From Candidatus Woesearchaeota archaeon (lineage in GTDB: Archaea; Nanobdellota; Nanobdellia; Woesearchaeales; GW2011-AR4), in assembly GCA_016185805.1 (NCBI GenBank), contig JACPMW010000005.1, positions 1-35,529 on the forward strand: 35,529 nucleotides of DNA, given 5' to 3'. The translations under genes were made by a program, and so were the position numbers. Numbering within the stretch: position 1 is the first letter of the stretch; the number at the start of each line of letters is the position of its first letter. Under the pieces are notes generated by a model. It made no database searches. It had not been told where the DNA came from and saw only the letters and a program-made list of their open reading frames with translations. Shown piece by piece: positions 7,999 through 15,261 of the stretch.

Positions 7999-8024
7999 CA
8001 TATATAAATCTTACCAACTTTGGT
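7999..8024. promoter_or_regulatory. Shared divergent TATA region and second small dyad
   Basis: CATATATAAATC at about 8000-8010 is a TATA box for the plus-strand gene, with the ATG 8027 about 23 nt later, predicting a leaderless mRNA. Read on the minus strand the same bases give GATTTATATATG, a TATA box for the opposite unit. ACCAA-CT-TTGGT at 8013-8024 is a further dyad lying exactly where polymerase would start the plus-strand transcript. Confidence 0.45.
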
Positions 8025-8026
8025 GT

Positions 8027-8299
8027 ATGCACAGAAAAATTCCTTTAGACAACCCTGCCATATTTGAGAAAATATGCGAATTATCAAATATCAGTAAATT
8101 CAGGATAGTAGAATTAACACAAAACAAAGAGATAAATATAACCTTGCTAGCAAAAAAAGTAAATCTTGCATTTAACAAATGCTCAAATTACTGTACAGAA
8201 TTAGCAAATCTTAACATTATAATGAAAGAAAAAAGAGGCAAAAATGTTTTTATAAAAAGTAAAGTTAATCTTAGTAAAATAGATTCAGTCTTAAGCTGA
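8027..8299 (+). CDS. Small winged-helix (ArsR-like) transcriptional regulator
   Basis: The 90-residue protein has the pattern of a one-domain winged helix: an N-terminal helix FEKICELSNISKFRIVELT, a second helix with NITLLAKKVNL, a recognition helix region AFNKCSNYCTELANLNII, and a basic beta wing MKEKRGKNVFIKSK. Two cysteines spaced C-x3-C (52 and 56) fall in the recognition helix and a third is at 17, so thiol or metal sensing is possible but not shown. The length and lack of an effector domain fit ArsR/MarR-like dimers. The palindrome directly upstream is a likely autoregulatory site shared with the divergent zinc-ribbon/formyltransferase pair. Confidence 0.65.
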   Translation: MHRKIPLDNPAIFEKICELSNISKFRIVELTQNKEINITLLAKKVNLAFNKCSNYCTELANLNIIMKEKRGKNVFIKSKVNLSKIDSVLS

Positions 8300-8370
8300 G
8301 TTTTTAGATATAACAAAATTTTTTCTTCTAAAGATAAAAAGCTAAAGAAGAGTTACTATCTCTTTATTTC

Positions 8371-8390
8371 AAACAAACCTTTTTATACAG
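8371..8390 (+). promoter_or_regulatory. Promoter of the DRG GTPase gene
   Basis: AAACCTTTTTATAC (about 8375-8388) gives a BRE-like AAACC plus a TATA box centred about 25 nt before the ATG at 8410. This predicts a leaderless transcript. The T-rich bases before it (8300-8330) may terminate the preceding gene. Confidence 0.55.
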
Positions 8391-8409
8391 TTTTCTTTAA
8401 CTTCGTTCT

Positions 8410-9558
8410 ATGGCTCAGCAATATAGCAGGCAGTACAACATAAAGGATGCAAAGCACCATGAATCTGCTTATGACAGGAAGGTAAAGGAATTGGAGGAAG
8501 AGCTTTCCACCACAAAATACAACAAGAAGACGCAAGGCCATATTGGGTTAGTCAAGGCAAAGCTAGCCAAAATCAAGGAGGAATACCAGAGAAAAGCCGC
8601 TTCAAAGGGAAAAGGCGAGGGATTCTCTATAAAAAGGACAGGGGATGCAACTGCAATTATTGTTGGCTTTCCTTCTGTTGGAAAATCAACTCTGTTAAAC
8701 GCAATCACAAACGCAAATTCTCCTGTAGGGGCTTATGCATTCACTACATTGACATGCATTCCCGGCTTGATGGAATACAACCATGCAAAGATACAGGTTT
8801 TGGATGTGCCCGGCATTGTGGAAGGCGCTGCAACCGGCAGGGGAAGGGGGAAGGAAGTTTTGGCATGCGCCCAAAGCGCAGATTTGGTTATAATTCTATT
8901 GGATGTCTTCCATCCTGAGCATATTGATGTCGTAAAAAAAGAAATATTTGAGACAGGATTAAGGATAAACCAAAAGCCACCCCAAGTGAAGATAGCAAAA
9001 AAGCTGAGGGGTGGAATTGACCTGGGATTGACTGTCAAGCTTACAAAGATAAATGAAGAGGCAATAAAAAGCATACTGAAGGAATTAAGGCTGGACAACT
9101 CAAGCGTTGTCATAAGGGAGGACATCACAGACGACCAGCTGATTGACGCCATAGAAGGCAACAAAAAATACGTGCCGGGAATAACTGTCCTGAACAAAAT
9201 AGACATGGTTGACAAAGACGAGCTGGAAAGAGTAAAAGATACTGTAAACCCCGATATCTGTATCTCAGCCGAGGATAAGCTGAACACAGAAGCTTTAAAG
9301 GGATTGATTTTTAAAAAGCTGGAATTCATGAGGATTTATTGCAAGGAGCAGGGTAAAAAGGCCGATATGGGTGTGCCGCTGATAATGAGGAAAGGCAGCA
9401 CATTGAGGGATGTGTGCATGAAGCTTCACAAGGATTTCGTAAATAAATTCAGGTTTGCAAGGATATGGGGCAAAAGCGTGAAGTTTGAAGGCATGGTCCT
9501 AAGGAAGCTTGAGCATGTTGTGCAGGACAATGACATTGTAGAAATTCATGTAAGCTAG
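8410..9558 (+). CDS. DRG-family (Obg superfamily) GTPase with TGS domain
   Basis: The 382-residue protein matches archaeal/eukaryotic developmentally regulated GTP-binding proteins (Rbg). An N-terminal basic helical segment (about 20-70) precedes the G domain: G1 GFPSVGKST near residue 86, G3 DVPGIVEGA near 132, and G4 NKID near 261. An inserted S5D2-like segment lies between G3 and G4. The C-terminal TGS domain, GSTLRDVCMKLHKDFVNKFRFARIWG then VQDNDIVEIHVS, covers about 316-382. The family binds ribosomes and helps relieve elongation stalls in eukaryotes. The archaeal role is presumed similar. Pelota at the window start acts in a related process, but the two are not in one operon. Confidence 0.92.
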   Translation: MAQQYSRQYNIKDAKHHESAYDRKVKELEEELSTTKYNKKTQGHIGLVKAKLAKIKEEYQRKAASKGKGEGFSIKRTGDATAIIVGFPSVGKSTLLNAITNANSPVGAYAFTTLTCIPGLMEYNHAKIQVLDVPGIVEGAATGRGRGKEVLACAQSADLVIILLDVFHPEHIDVVKKEIFETGLRINQKPPQVKIAKKLRGGIDLGLTVKLTKINEEAIKSILKELRLDNSSVVIREDITDDQLIDAIEGNKKYVPGITVLNKIDMVDKDELERVKDTVNPDICISAEDKLNTEALKGLIFKKLEFMRIYCKEQGKKADMGVPLIMRKGSTLRDVCMKLHKDFVNKFRFARIWGKSVKFEGMVLRKLEHVVQDNDIVEIHVS

Positions 9559-9606
9559 TATTTATTTGCCATATTTACATAATAAGCGTTATATGCATTT
9601 TGCCGC

Positions 9607-9618
9607 AACCTTTAAATA
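9607..9618 (+). promoter_or_regulatory. Strong BRE/TATA promoter P1 ahead of the Phe/Tyr-rich leader ORF
   Basis: AACCTTTAAATA is the same BRE/TATA form seen ahead of the TrmB-like and eL34 genes. It is centred about 32 nt before ATG 9646, so the leader ORF would be the first thing transcribed and nearly leaderless. Confidence 0.65.
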
Positions 9619-9645
9619 TTACTTCATCTTACCTAGCGTCTTAAA

Positions 9646-9744
9646 ATGATGAAAAGGATAGAAAATTTGATGGCCCAGATTGGGTTCGCTTTCTACAGGC
9701 TGTTTTCAAGCTTCAGGTATTTCTTTTTTTACTTTAAATTTTGA
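9646..9744 (+). CDS. Phe/Tyr-rich 32-residue leader peptide ahead of the aromatic operon (not in ORF track)
   Basis: I translated this by hand: MMKRIENLMAQIG, then F-A-F-Y-R-L-F-S-S-F-R-Y, F-F-F-Y-F-K-F and a TGA stop. Nine Phe and three Tyr fall in the last 19 codons, and Trp is absent. The downstream operon makes Phe and Tyr and encodes PheS/PheT, so the codon content matches the products. The cluster RYFFFYF resembles the bacterial PheM leader of pheST (FRFFFYF). The ORF has its own BRE/TATA, its stop overlaps the 5' arm of a hairpin, and its Phe codons create a T-rich tract. This looks like an attenuator leader; a small aromatic membrane peptide is the alternative. A possible second start is 9649. 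Confidence 0.6.
   Translation: MMKRIENLMAQIGFAFYRLFSSFRYFFFYFKF
9721..9741 (+). terminator. T-rich tract within the leader ORF, possible archaeal terminator
   Basis: TTCTTTTTTTACTTTAAATT consists of the Phe/Tyr/Lys codons 26-31 of the leader ORF. Archaeal RNA polymerase terminates at oligo-T tracts without a hairpin, so the codons sensed and the termination signal may be the same bases. This is inference from base content. Confidence 0.35.
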
Positions 9745-9773
9745 TTAGCTAAATTTTCTAAAAATGGCTAATC
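9743..9773 (+). promoter_or_regulatory. Hairpin overlapping the leader ORF stop codon
   Basis: GATTAGCTA at 9743-9751 can pair with TGGCTAATC at 9765-9773 (nine pairs including one G-U), with a 13-nt loop rich in T then A. The 5' arm begins inside the TGA stop codon (9742-9744), so a ribosome at the stop would mask it while one stalled far upstream would not. A competing pairing joins GCTTCA (9710-9715, inside the leader ORF) with TGAAGC (9780-9785). Confidence 0.5.
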
Positions 9774-9789
9774 TTGTGTTGAAGCATGA

Positions 9790-9839
9790 TAAATTTATAA
9801 AAAATGGCAAAAACTGACAATATGGAAACAAAAAGGTGG
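9790..9839 (+). promoter_or_regulatory. Possible second promoter P2 and Shine-Dalgarno sequence of the DAHP synthase gene
   Basis: AAATTTATAAAAAATGG (9791-9807) is also a fair TATA box and would start transcription near 9822, giving a short leader. AGGTGGG (about 9834-9840) is a good Shine-Dalgarno sequence 5 nt before ATG 9845. If P2 is used strongly, the leader ORF would control only readthrough from P1. Confidence 0.45.
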
Positions 9840-9844
9840 GAAAT

Positions 9845-10858
9845 ATGATTGTTGTGATGAGAAAAAATGCAAATGAAAGGCAGATTGCAAAAGTAATCGG
9901 GAAGATAAAATCCAGTGGCCTGAAATCGCATATTTCAAAGGGGGAGGTTTTGACAATCATCGGAATAATAGGCGATGAGAGAAAAGTCCCTGAATCCCAG
10001 ATTAGGGCAATGGAAGGCGTTGAAAAGATTATGCCTGTTCTCTCTCCGTACAAGCTTGTGAGCAGGGATTTTCATCCGCACAATAGGATAGTGGCTGTCA
10101 ATGGTGTTAAGATAGGAGGCAATGATATTGTAGTTATGGCCGGCCCATGCTCTGTTGAGAGCAAAGAGCAGATAATAGAAACTGCGAAACAAGTCAAAAA
10201 AGCTGGAGCAAAGATACTAAGAGGAGGGGCTTTCAAGCCAAGAACATCCCCATATTCTTTTCAAGGTTTGGGTGAGGAAGGCTTAAAATTGCTGAAAAAG
10301 GCAAAGGAAGAAACAGGAATGCCTATCATCACAGAGGTGATGGACACAAGGAATGTTCCTCTGGTTTGCAGATACGCTGATATTCTCCAGATAGGCGCAA
10401 GGAACATGCAGAATTATGATTTGCTCAAAGAAGTCGGAAAATGCTCACACCCTGTTTTGCTGAAAAGGGGATTGTCAGCCACCATAAATGAGTGGCTTAT
10501 GAGCGCCGAATACGTCATGTCAGAGGGCAACCATGATGTCATTCTGTGCGAAAGGGGAATAAGGACATTTGAGAATTACACAAGGAATACCCTTGACTTG
10601 AATGCAGTTCCAGCGGTAAAGGAATTGACCCATTTGCCGGTTATTGTTGACCCAAGCCACGGCACAGGCAGATACACTTTAGTAAATCCTATGAGCAGGG
10701 CAGCTGTGGCAGCAGGCGCAGACGGCTTGCTGATAGAAGTCCATCCTAATCCTGAAAAATCTGTCAGTGACGCTGACCAGACCATAAGCACAAAGAAGTT
10801 TGCAAAGCTTATGGATGAGCTGAGATTGGTGGTAAAGGCAATCGGAAGAAATATATGA
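9845..10858 (+). CDS. aroF: 3-deoxy-7-phosphoheptulonate (DAHP) synthase with N-terminal regulatory domain
   Basis: The enzyme joins phosphoenolpyruvate and erythrose-4-phosphate in the first step of the shikimate pathway. It is 337 residues and resembles the Thermotoga-type DAHP synthase along its length: an N-terminal ferredoxin-like domain (about 1-70, with [20 protein letters not shown]) is followed by the TIM barrel with AGPCSVES near 98, [19 protein letters not shown] near 122, [11 protein letters not shown] and [13 protein letters not shown]. In the Thermotoga enzyme that N-terminal domain binds Tyr/Phe for feedback inhibition, so allosteric control is likely here too. The track start at 9836 is GTG; ATG 9845 has the better ribosome binding site and gives the family's MIVV start. 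The gene overlaps the next by four bases. Confidence 0.95.
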   Translation: MIVVMRKNANERQIAKVIGKIKSSGLKSHISKGEVLTIIGIIGDERKVPESQIRAMEGVEKIMPVLSPYKLVSRDFHPHNRIVAVNGVKIGGNDIVVMAGPCSVESKEQIIETAKQVKKAGAKILRGGAFKPRTSPYSFQGLGEEGLKLLKKAKEETGMPIITEVMDTRNVPLVCRYADILQIGARNMQNYDLLKEVGKCSHPVLLKRGLSATINEWLMSAEYVMSEGNHDVILCERGIRTFENYTRNTLDLNAVPAVKELTHLPVIVDPSHGTGRYTLVNPMSRAAVAAGADGLLIEVHPNPEKSVSDADQTISTKKFAKLMDELRLVVKAIGRNI

Positions 10859-11469
10859 AATTTGTAATAGTAAGGCACGGCCAAACTTCGTGGAATGAGA
10901 AAAAAAGGTTCCAGGGAAAAACTGACACAGGATTATCAAAAAATGGGCTTAAGCAGGCTGAAATGCTTGCAAAAAAATTGTCAAAGGAAAAAATTGATGC
11001 CATTTACACAAGCATGCTAAAAAGGGCGATAGTGACAGCGGAAAAAATCCAGAAATTCCACAAAGAAGCCAGGATCATAAAGGCAAAAGAGCTGAATGAG
11101 CTGTCATGGGGGATTTGGGAAGGCATCAAGTTAAGTGAAGTCAAGAAAAGGTATCCTGAGCTTTATGAAAAAAGGGAAAAAAACAGGTTTAATTTTAGGA
11201 TCCAAAAAGGCGAGAGCCTGAAAATGGTGAAAAAAAGGATAAAAAAAATTTTAAGCAGCATAAGGAAAAAAGGCAATGGGACTGTTTTGATTGTCGGCCA
11301 CCTCAATGTCAACAGGGCTATAATTGGAACATTGATGGGCTGGAAAGATAAAAAAACATCATCCATAAGCCTGCATAATGCATCGGTAGTGGCCATAGAG
11401 GTAAATAAAAGCAGGGCTAAAATTTTGCGCGCTTCAAGCAGCATTGAAAATGGAAATTTGCCGTGTTGA
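10855..11469 (+). CDS. Histidine phosphatase (phosphoglycerate mutase-like) in the aro operon
   Basis: The 204-residue protein has the RHG signature ([11 protein letters not shown], residues 4-14), the following [16 protein letters not shown] segment, the catalytic glutamate region ELSWGIWEG and a second histidine in [14 protein letters not shown]. These define the histidine phosphatase superfamily branch that includes phosphoglycerate mutase, alpha-ribazole phosphatase and metal-independent phosphoserine phosphatase. Its start overlaps the DAHP synthase stop (ATGA) and its end overlaps aroB by about 20 bases, so it is firmly inside the operon. No shikimate step needs it, so its substrate is an open question. 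Candidates are a phosphoglycerate or phosphoserine, or a sugar phosphate of the pathway. Confidence 0.85.
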   Translation: MKFVIVRHGQTSWNEKKRFQGKTDTGLSKNGLKQAEMLAKKLSKEKIDAIYTSMLKRAIVTAEKIQKFHKEARIIKAKELNELSWGIWEGIKLSEVKKRYPELYEKREKNRFNFRIQKGESLKMVKKRIKKILSSIRKKGNGTVLIVGHLNVNRAIIGTLMGWKDKKTSSISLHNASVVAIEVNKSRAKILRASSSIENGNLPC

Positions 11470-12538
11470 TTTAAAGGAGGAAACTGGCAATTCATACGAC
11501 ATTATCATAGGCGCTGGCTTAATAGGCAATCTAGCCATAGAATTAAAGCAAAAGCCTGTTGCAAATGCCTATGCGATAATCACCGACTCCAATGTTAAAA
11601 GGCTTTATGGAGAAACGCTGCTGAAAAATTTTCAGGCTAAAAATCTGCATGCCCATCTCATCTCTTTTCCAGCTGGGGAAAAAAGCAAGAGCAGGGATAC
11701 AAAAGAAAAGGTGGAAAATGAGATGCTCAATCTTGGCTTCGGAAGGGACTCGTGCATCATTGCCCTTGGAGGTGGCGTTGTTGGCGACTTGGCAGGCTTT
11801 GTTGCAGCTACATATATGAGGGGCATTCCCTGCATTCAAGTTCCTACTACATTGCTTGCGATGGTTGACAGCTCCATAGGGGGCAAAGTTGCTGTCGATA
11901 CAATGCATGCAAAAAATGCGATAGGGGCTTTCCATCAGCCAAAAAAAGTCATTATAGATATGAATTTTCTGAAAACCCTGCCTAAAAAGGAGCTGGCAAA
12001 CGGCCTGGCAGAGATGATAAAGCATGCGCTAATCAGCGACAGGGATTTTTTCCATTTTTTAGAGAAGAATATTGATAAAATATTAAACTGTGATTTGGAG
12101 ACGCTTGAACAAGCGGTAAAAAGAAGCTGCGAAATAAAAATCCATATTGTTGAGGAGGATGAAAAAGAAAAGGGATTGAGAAAGCTCCTGAATTACGGCC
12201 ACACCATAGGGCATGCAATTGAATCGGCATTAAAATACAAAATAAGCCACGGTCAGGCAATATCCATCGGGATGAGCTATGCCGCAAAGCTCTCTGCAAA
12301 AAATGGATTTTTGGATGAAGGCTCTGTGATAAGGCAGAATAATCTGCTTGAATACATTGGATTGCCCCATAAGCTAAGCCACCGCAAGCTTAAGCCAAGG
12401 GAAATTTTAGAGCATATCCAATATGATAAAAAAATAATAAATAAAAAATTGAATTTTGTGCTGCTGAATTCCATAGGGGATGCATTTGTTTCTGATGATG
12501 TTTCAATGGAAGACTTAAAGGGAATACTTGGGGAATAA
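11450..12538 (+). CDS. aroB: 3-dehydroquinate synthase
   Basis: The 362-residue protein converts DAHP to 3-dehydroquinate using NAD and a divalent metal. The NAD-binding GGGVVGDLAGFVAATYMRG lies near residue 103, followed by the substrate loop PTTLLAMVDSSIGGKVAVD and the metal-binding GHTIGHAIES, whose histidines with GLAEMIKHALI complete the site. The length is standard for AroB. This is the classical enzyme, not the archaeal AroB' (DHQ synthase II) used by methanogens with a different first step; that agrees with the DAHP synthase upstream. The ATG at 11450 is preferred over the TTG at 11444. It overlaps the phosphatase gene by 20 bases, and aroD starts one base after its stop. Confidence 0.95.
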   Translation: MEICRVDLKEETGNSYDIIIGAGLIGNLAIELKQKPVANAYAIITDSNVKRLYGETLLKNFQAKNLHAHLISFPAGEKSKSRDTKEKVENEMLNLGFGRDSCIIALGGGVVGDLAGFVAATYMRGIPCIQVPTTLLAMVDSSIGGKVAVDTMHAKNAIGAFHQPKKVIIDMNFLKTLPKKELANGLAEMIKHALISDRDFFHFLEKNIDKILNCDLETLEQAVKRSCEIKIHIVEEDEKEKGLRKLLNYGHTIGHAIESALKYKISHGQAISIGMSYAAKLSAKNGFLDEGSVIRQNNLLEYIGLPHKLSHRKLKPREILEHIQYDKKIINKKLNFVLLNSIGDAFVSDDVSMEDLKGILGE

Positions 12539-12539
12539 A

Positions 12540-14027
12540 ATGCTTGCAGCAGTCGTATTGGAAAAAACCGCAGAAAAAGCTATGAAAGCTGCTGAGAGAT
12601 GCAAAAAAGCTGACTTGATTGAGTTAAGGCTTGACAGCATAAGGGATTTAGGCCCTGCAACGCTGAAGGAATTGATAGAAAAATGCGGTAAGCCCGTTAT
12701 CGCAACCAACAGGAAAAGTAATGAGGGTGGATTTTTCAGGGGCAATGAGAAGAAAAGGGTTGGCCTATTAAAAACGGCGATTGATTTGGGGGCTGATTAT
12801 GCGGATATTGAGTATTCAAGCCAAGCTTCCTCAAAATTCCTGATTAAAAATAAAAAAAACACGAAAATCATTGTTTCTTACCATAATTTTAAGGAGACTC
12901 CGGATAGCATAAAAAAGACATACGGCAACATTAAAAGCTTAAATCCTGACCTGATTAAAATCGTGACACGGGCAAATTCTGCAGCTGACAATTTCAGGAT
13001 TTTTGATTTAATAAATAAAGCAAATGATGAAAAAAGAAAAATTGTTGCTTTCTGCATGGGACACTATGGGCAGTTTGGCAGGATTTTGGGCATTATACTC
13101 GGCTCCAAAATAGCTTATGCCTCAATTGAAGAGGGGAATGAGTCTGCAAGCGGGCAATTGACGCTAAATGAATTGATAAGTCACTACAAGCTAAGGAAGT
13201 TAAATAAAAACACGAAAATAGCCGGCTTGATAGGAAATCCAGTTGCACATTCCTGGTCCCATATAATGCACAATGAGGGCTTTGACAAGTTAAGGATAAA
13301 TGCAGTCTATCTGAAGTTTCAGGTTGACAAATTAAGGGAATTTATTGATTATTTTAAAAATTTGAACTCTCTTGGCTTTAGCGTCACAATACCTTATAAG
13401 ATTGAGGTTATGAAATATTTGGACAAGATTGATGAGAAAGCAGAAGAGATTGGCGCTGTCAACACAATAGTCATGCGAAACAAAAAATTGATTGGGTATA
13501 ATACAGACTGCCAAGGCGCAGTAATGGCATTAAAGGAAAAAGTAAGTCTAAAAGGAAAAAGGGCTGTTCTTTTAGGCGCAGGCGGCTCAACAAGGGCTAT
13601 TGCTTATGGATTAATGGAGGAAAACATGAATAATATAACCATATTGAACAGAACAATAAAAAAGGCAAAAGACATTGCGAATGATTTTGGCTGTGGTTAT
13701 GGCTCTTTGAGTGATTTGAAAAATGTTGATTATGATATGTTGATCAACACAACTTCAGTCGGCATGCATCCAAACGCTGATGAGTCAATAATACCTTCAA
13801 ACCTGATAAAAAAAAACTCTGTTGTCTTTGATATTGTTTTTAACCCTTCCAAGACACGGCTCCTCAAAGATGCTGAAAAGAAAAGCTGCACAATAATTCC
13901 AGGATTCGAGATGCTTGTTCAAGGTGCGATGCTCCAGTTCAGGCTCTGGACAAGCAAAAATGCGCCTGAAAAGGCAATGAAAAGAAAAGTTTTGGACTAT
14001 TTGAAAAATGCTGGCAATAAAAACTAG
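12540..14027 (+). CDS. aroDE: Bifunctional 3-dehydroquinate dehydratase/shikimate dehydrogenase
   Basis: The 495-residue protein is a fusion of type I dehydroquinase (about residues 1-215) and shikimate dehydrogenase (about 220-495). In the first part ELRLD, the catalytic histidine in IIVSYHNF and the Schiff-base lysine in PDLIKIVTRA are visible. In the second part GNPVAHSWSHIMHN binds shikimate, TIPYK contributes the catalytic lysine, NTDCQGA the aspartate, and VLLGAGGSTRAIAYGL is the NADP-binding glycine loop. It performs steps three and four of the pathway. The same order of fusion occurs in plants and some bacteria. ATG 12540 is preferred over the track's TTG at 12528; it follows the aroB stop by one base. 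Confidence 0.94.
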   Translation: MLAAVVLEKTAEKAMKAAERCKKADLIELRLDSIRDLGPATLKELIEKCGKPVIATNRKSNEGGFFRGNEKKRVGLLKTAIDLGADYADIEYSSQASSKFLIKNKKNTKIIVSYHNFKETPDSIKKTYGNIKSLNPDLIKIVTRANSAADNFRIFDLINKANDEKRKIVAFCMGHYGQFGRILGIILGSKIAYASIEEGNESASGQLTLNELISHYKLRKLNKNTKIAGLIGNPVAHSWSHIMHNEGFDKLRINAVYLKFQVDKLREFIDYFKNLNSLGFSVTIPYKIEVMKYLDKIDEKAEEIGAVNTIVMRNKKLIGYNTDCQGAVMALKEKVSLKGKRAVLLGAGGSTRAIAYGLMEENMNNITILNRTIKKAKDIANDFGCGYGSLSDLKNVDYDMLINTTSVGMHPNADESIIPSNLIKKNSVVFDIVFNPSKTRLLKDAEKKSCTIIPGFEMLVQGAMLQFRLWTSKNAPEKAMKRKVLDYLKNAGNKN

Positions 14028-15261
14028 AAGGCATGTAAATGCCACGATAGAAGCGCCCTCTTCTAAAAGTTACACGCAAAGAGCTTTAATAGTTGCATCC
14101 CTTGCAAATGGGAAGTCCGTAATAAAAAATCCGTTGTTTAGCGAGGACACGTTTTATATGATTTCTGCGCTGAAGCAGTTTGGCGTCAGCATAGTTAAAA
14201 AAGGCAGAAATTTGATTGTGCACGGGACTAATGGAAACTTAAAATCCCCTGACAAGCCTGTTTTTGTCGGAAATGCCGGCACTGCAATGCGGTTTTTGTC
14301 GGCATTTGCTTCCCTTGCGAAGGAAAAAATAACAATAACTGGAGATAAAAGGATGCAGCAAAGGCCGCTTCAAGATTTGATAGATGCTTTGAAGCAATTA
14401 GGCGTGAAAGTTGAAAGCAATGGCGGCTGCCCCCCTGTGGATATTTATGGAAATTTTGCAGGCGGGAACGCCCGATTGAAGAGTGGCATAAGCAGCCAGT
14501 ATTTGTCATCTATATTGATGTGCGCCCCCTACGCCAAAAAAGATGTTGCAATAAGCATAGCTGGCAATTTGACCTCAAAGCCGTACATAGACATTACATT
14601 GGATGTTATGAAAAACTTCGGAGTTAACGTAAAAAACCATGATTATAAAAAATTCACAATAAGAAATACCGAAAAATATAAGCCAAGAGTTTATAAGGTT
14701 GAGGGAGATGCCTCGAGCGCGAGCTATTTCTTTGCAGCAGCTGCCATAACAAAAGGGAAGGTTATGGTAAAGAATATAAACCCGCGCAGCAAACAAGGCG
14801 ATATAAAGTTTTTGGACACACTTAAAAGAATGGGGTGTGGTGTAAGGAAAGGAAATGATTTTGCTGAGGTTAAGGGTGAAAGCCTCAAGGGCATTGACGT
14901 TGAAATGGGTAATATGCCTGACATTGTGCCCACGCTGGCTGTCACAAGCATATTCGCTGATGGCATGACAATAATAAGGAATGCTTCAAATTTAAGGTAT
15001 AAGGAGACTGACAGGCTGAAGGCATTGGCATTTGAGCTTAGAAAGATAGGCGCAAATGTTGAGGAAAGACAGGATGGCCTGGCAATAAAAAGAAAAAGGC
15101 TTCAAAAGGCTGTAGTTGAGACTTACAACGACCACAGGATGGCGATGAGCTTTGCAATAGCGGGGTTGGCAATCAGCGGAATCAGGATAAAAAACCCGAA
15201 TTGCGTTGCAAAATCCTTTCCTGATTTTTGGGAAAAATTCAGCTTGCTTTATAAGAAATGA
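14008..15261 (+). CDS. aroA: 3-phosphoshikimate 1-carboxyvinyltransferase (EPSP synthase)
   Basis: The 417-residue enzyme transfers the enolpyruvyl group of PEP to shikimate-3-phosphate. Family landmarks are in order: PSSKSYTQRALI (residues 18-29), GNAGTAMRFLSAF near 88, KRMQQRPLQDLIDALKQLG near 114, SSQYLSSILMCAPYA near 160, MPDIVPTLAV near 303, RYKETDRLKAL near 330 and NDHRMAMSFAIAGL near 372. The length is close to the usual 420-450. It overlaps aroDE by 20 bases and shikimate kinase by four (ATGA), which indicates tight translational coupling. Confidence 0.95.
   Translation: MLAIKTRRHVNATIEAPSSKSYTQRALIVASLANGKSVIKNPLFSEDTFYMISALKQFGVSIVKKGRNLIVHGTNGNLKSPDKPVFVGNAGTAMRFLSAFASLAKEKITITGDKRMQQRPLQDLIDALKQLGVKVESNGGCPPVDIYGNFAGGNARLKSGISSQYLSSILMCAPYAKKDVAISIAGNLTSKPYIDITLDVMKNFGVNVKNHDYKKFTIRNTEKYKPRVYKVEGDASSASYFFAAAAITKGKVMVKNINPRSKQGDIKFLDTLKRMGCGVRKGNDFAEVKGESLKGIDVEMGNMPDIVPTLAVTSIFADGMTIIRNASNLRYKETDRLKALAFELRKIGANVEERQDGLAIKRKRLQKAVVETYNDHRMAMSFAIAGLAISGIRIKNPNCVAKSFPDFWEKFSLLYKK

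Noticed and set aside
8733-9329. Long minus-strand ORF antisense to the DRG GTPase (198 codons)
   Set aside because: The translation is rich in Ser, Phe and Ile in the manner of a complement of Lys/Glu-rich coding sequence and shows no family motif. The plus-strand gene is clear.
9764-9817. 17-codon ORF MANLVLKHDKFIKNGKN between the leader peptide and the DAHP synthase gene
   Set aside because: It has no Shine-Dalgarno sequence and no coding character, and it overlaps the hairpin and the P2 TATA box.
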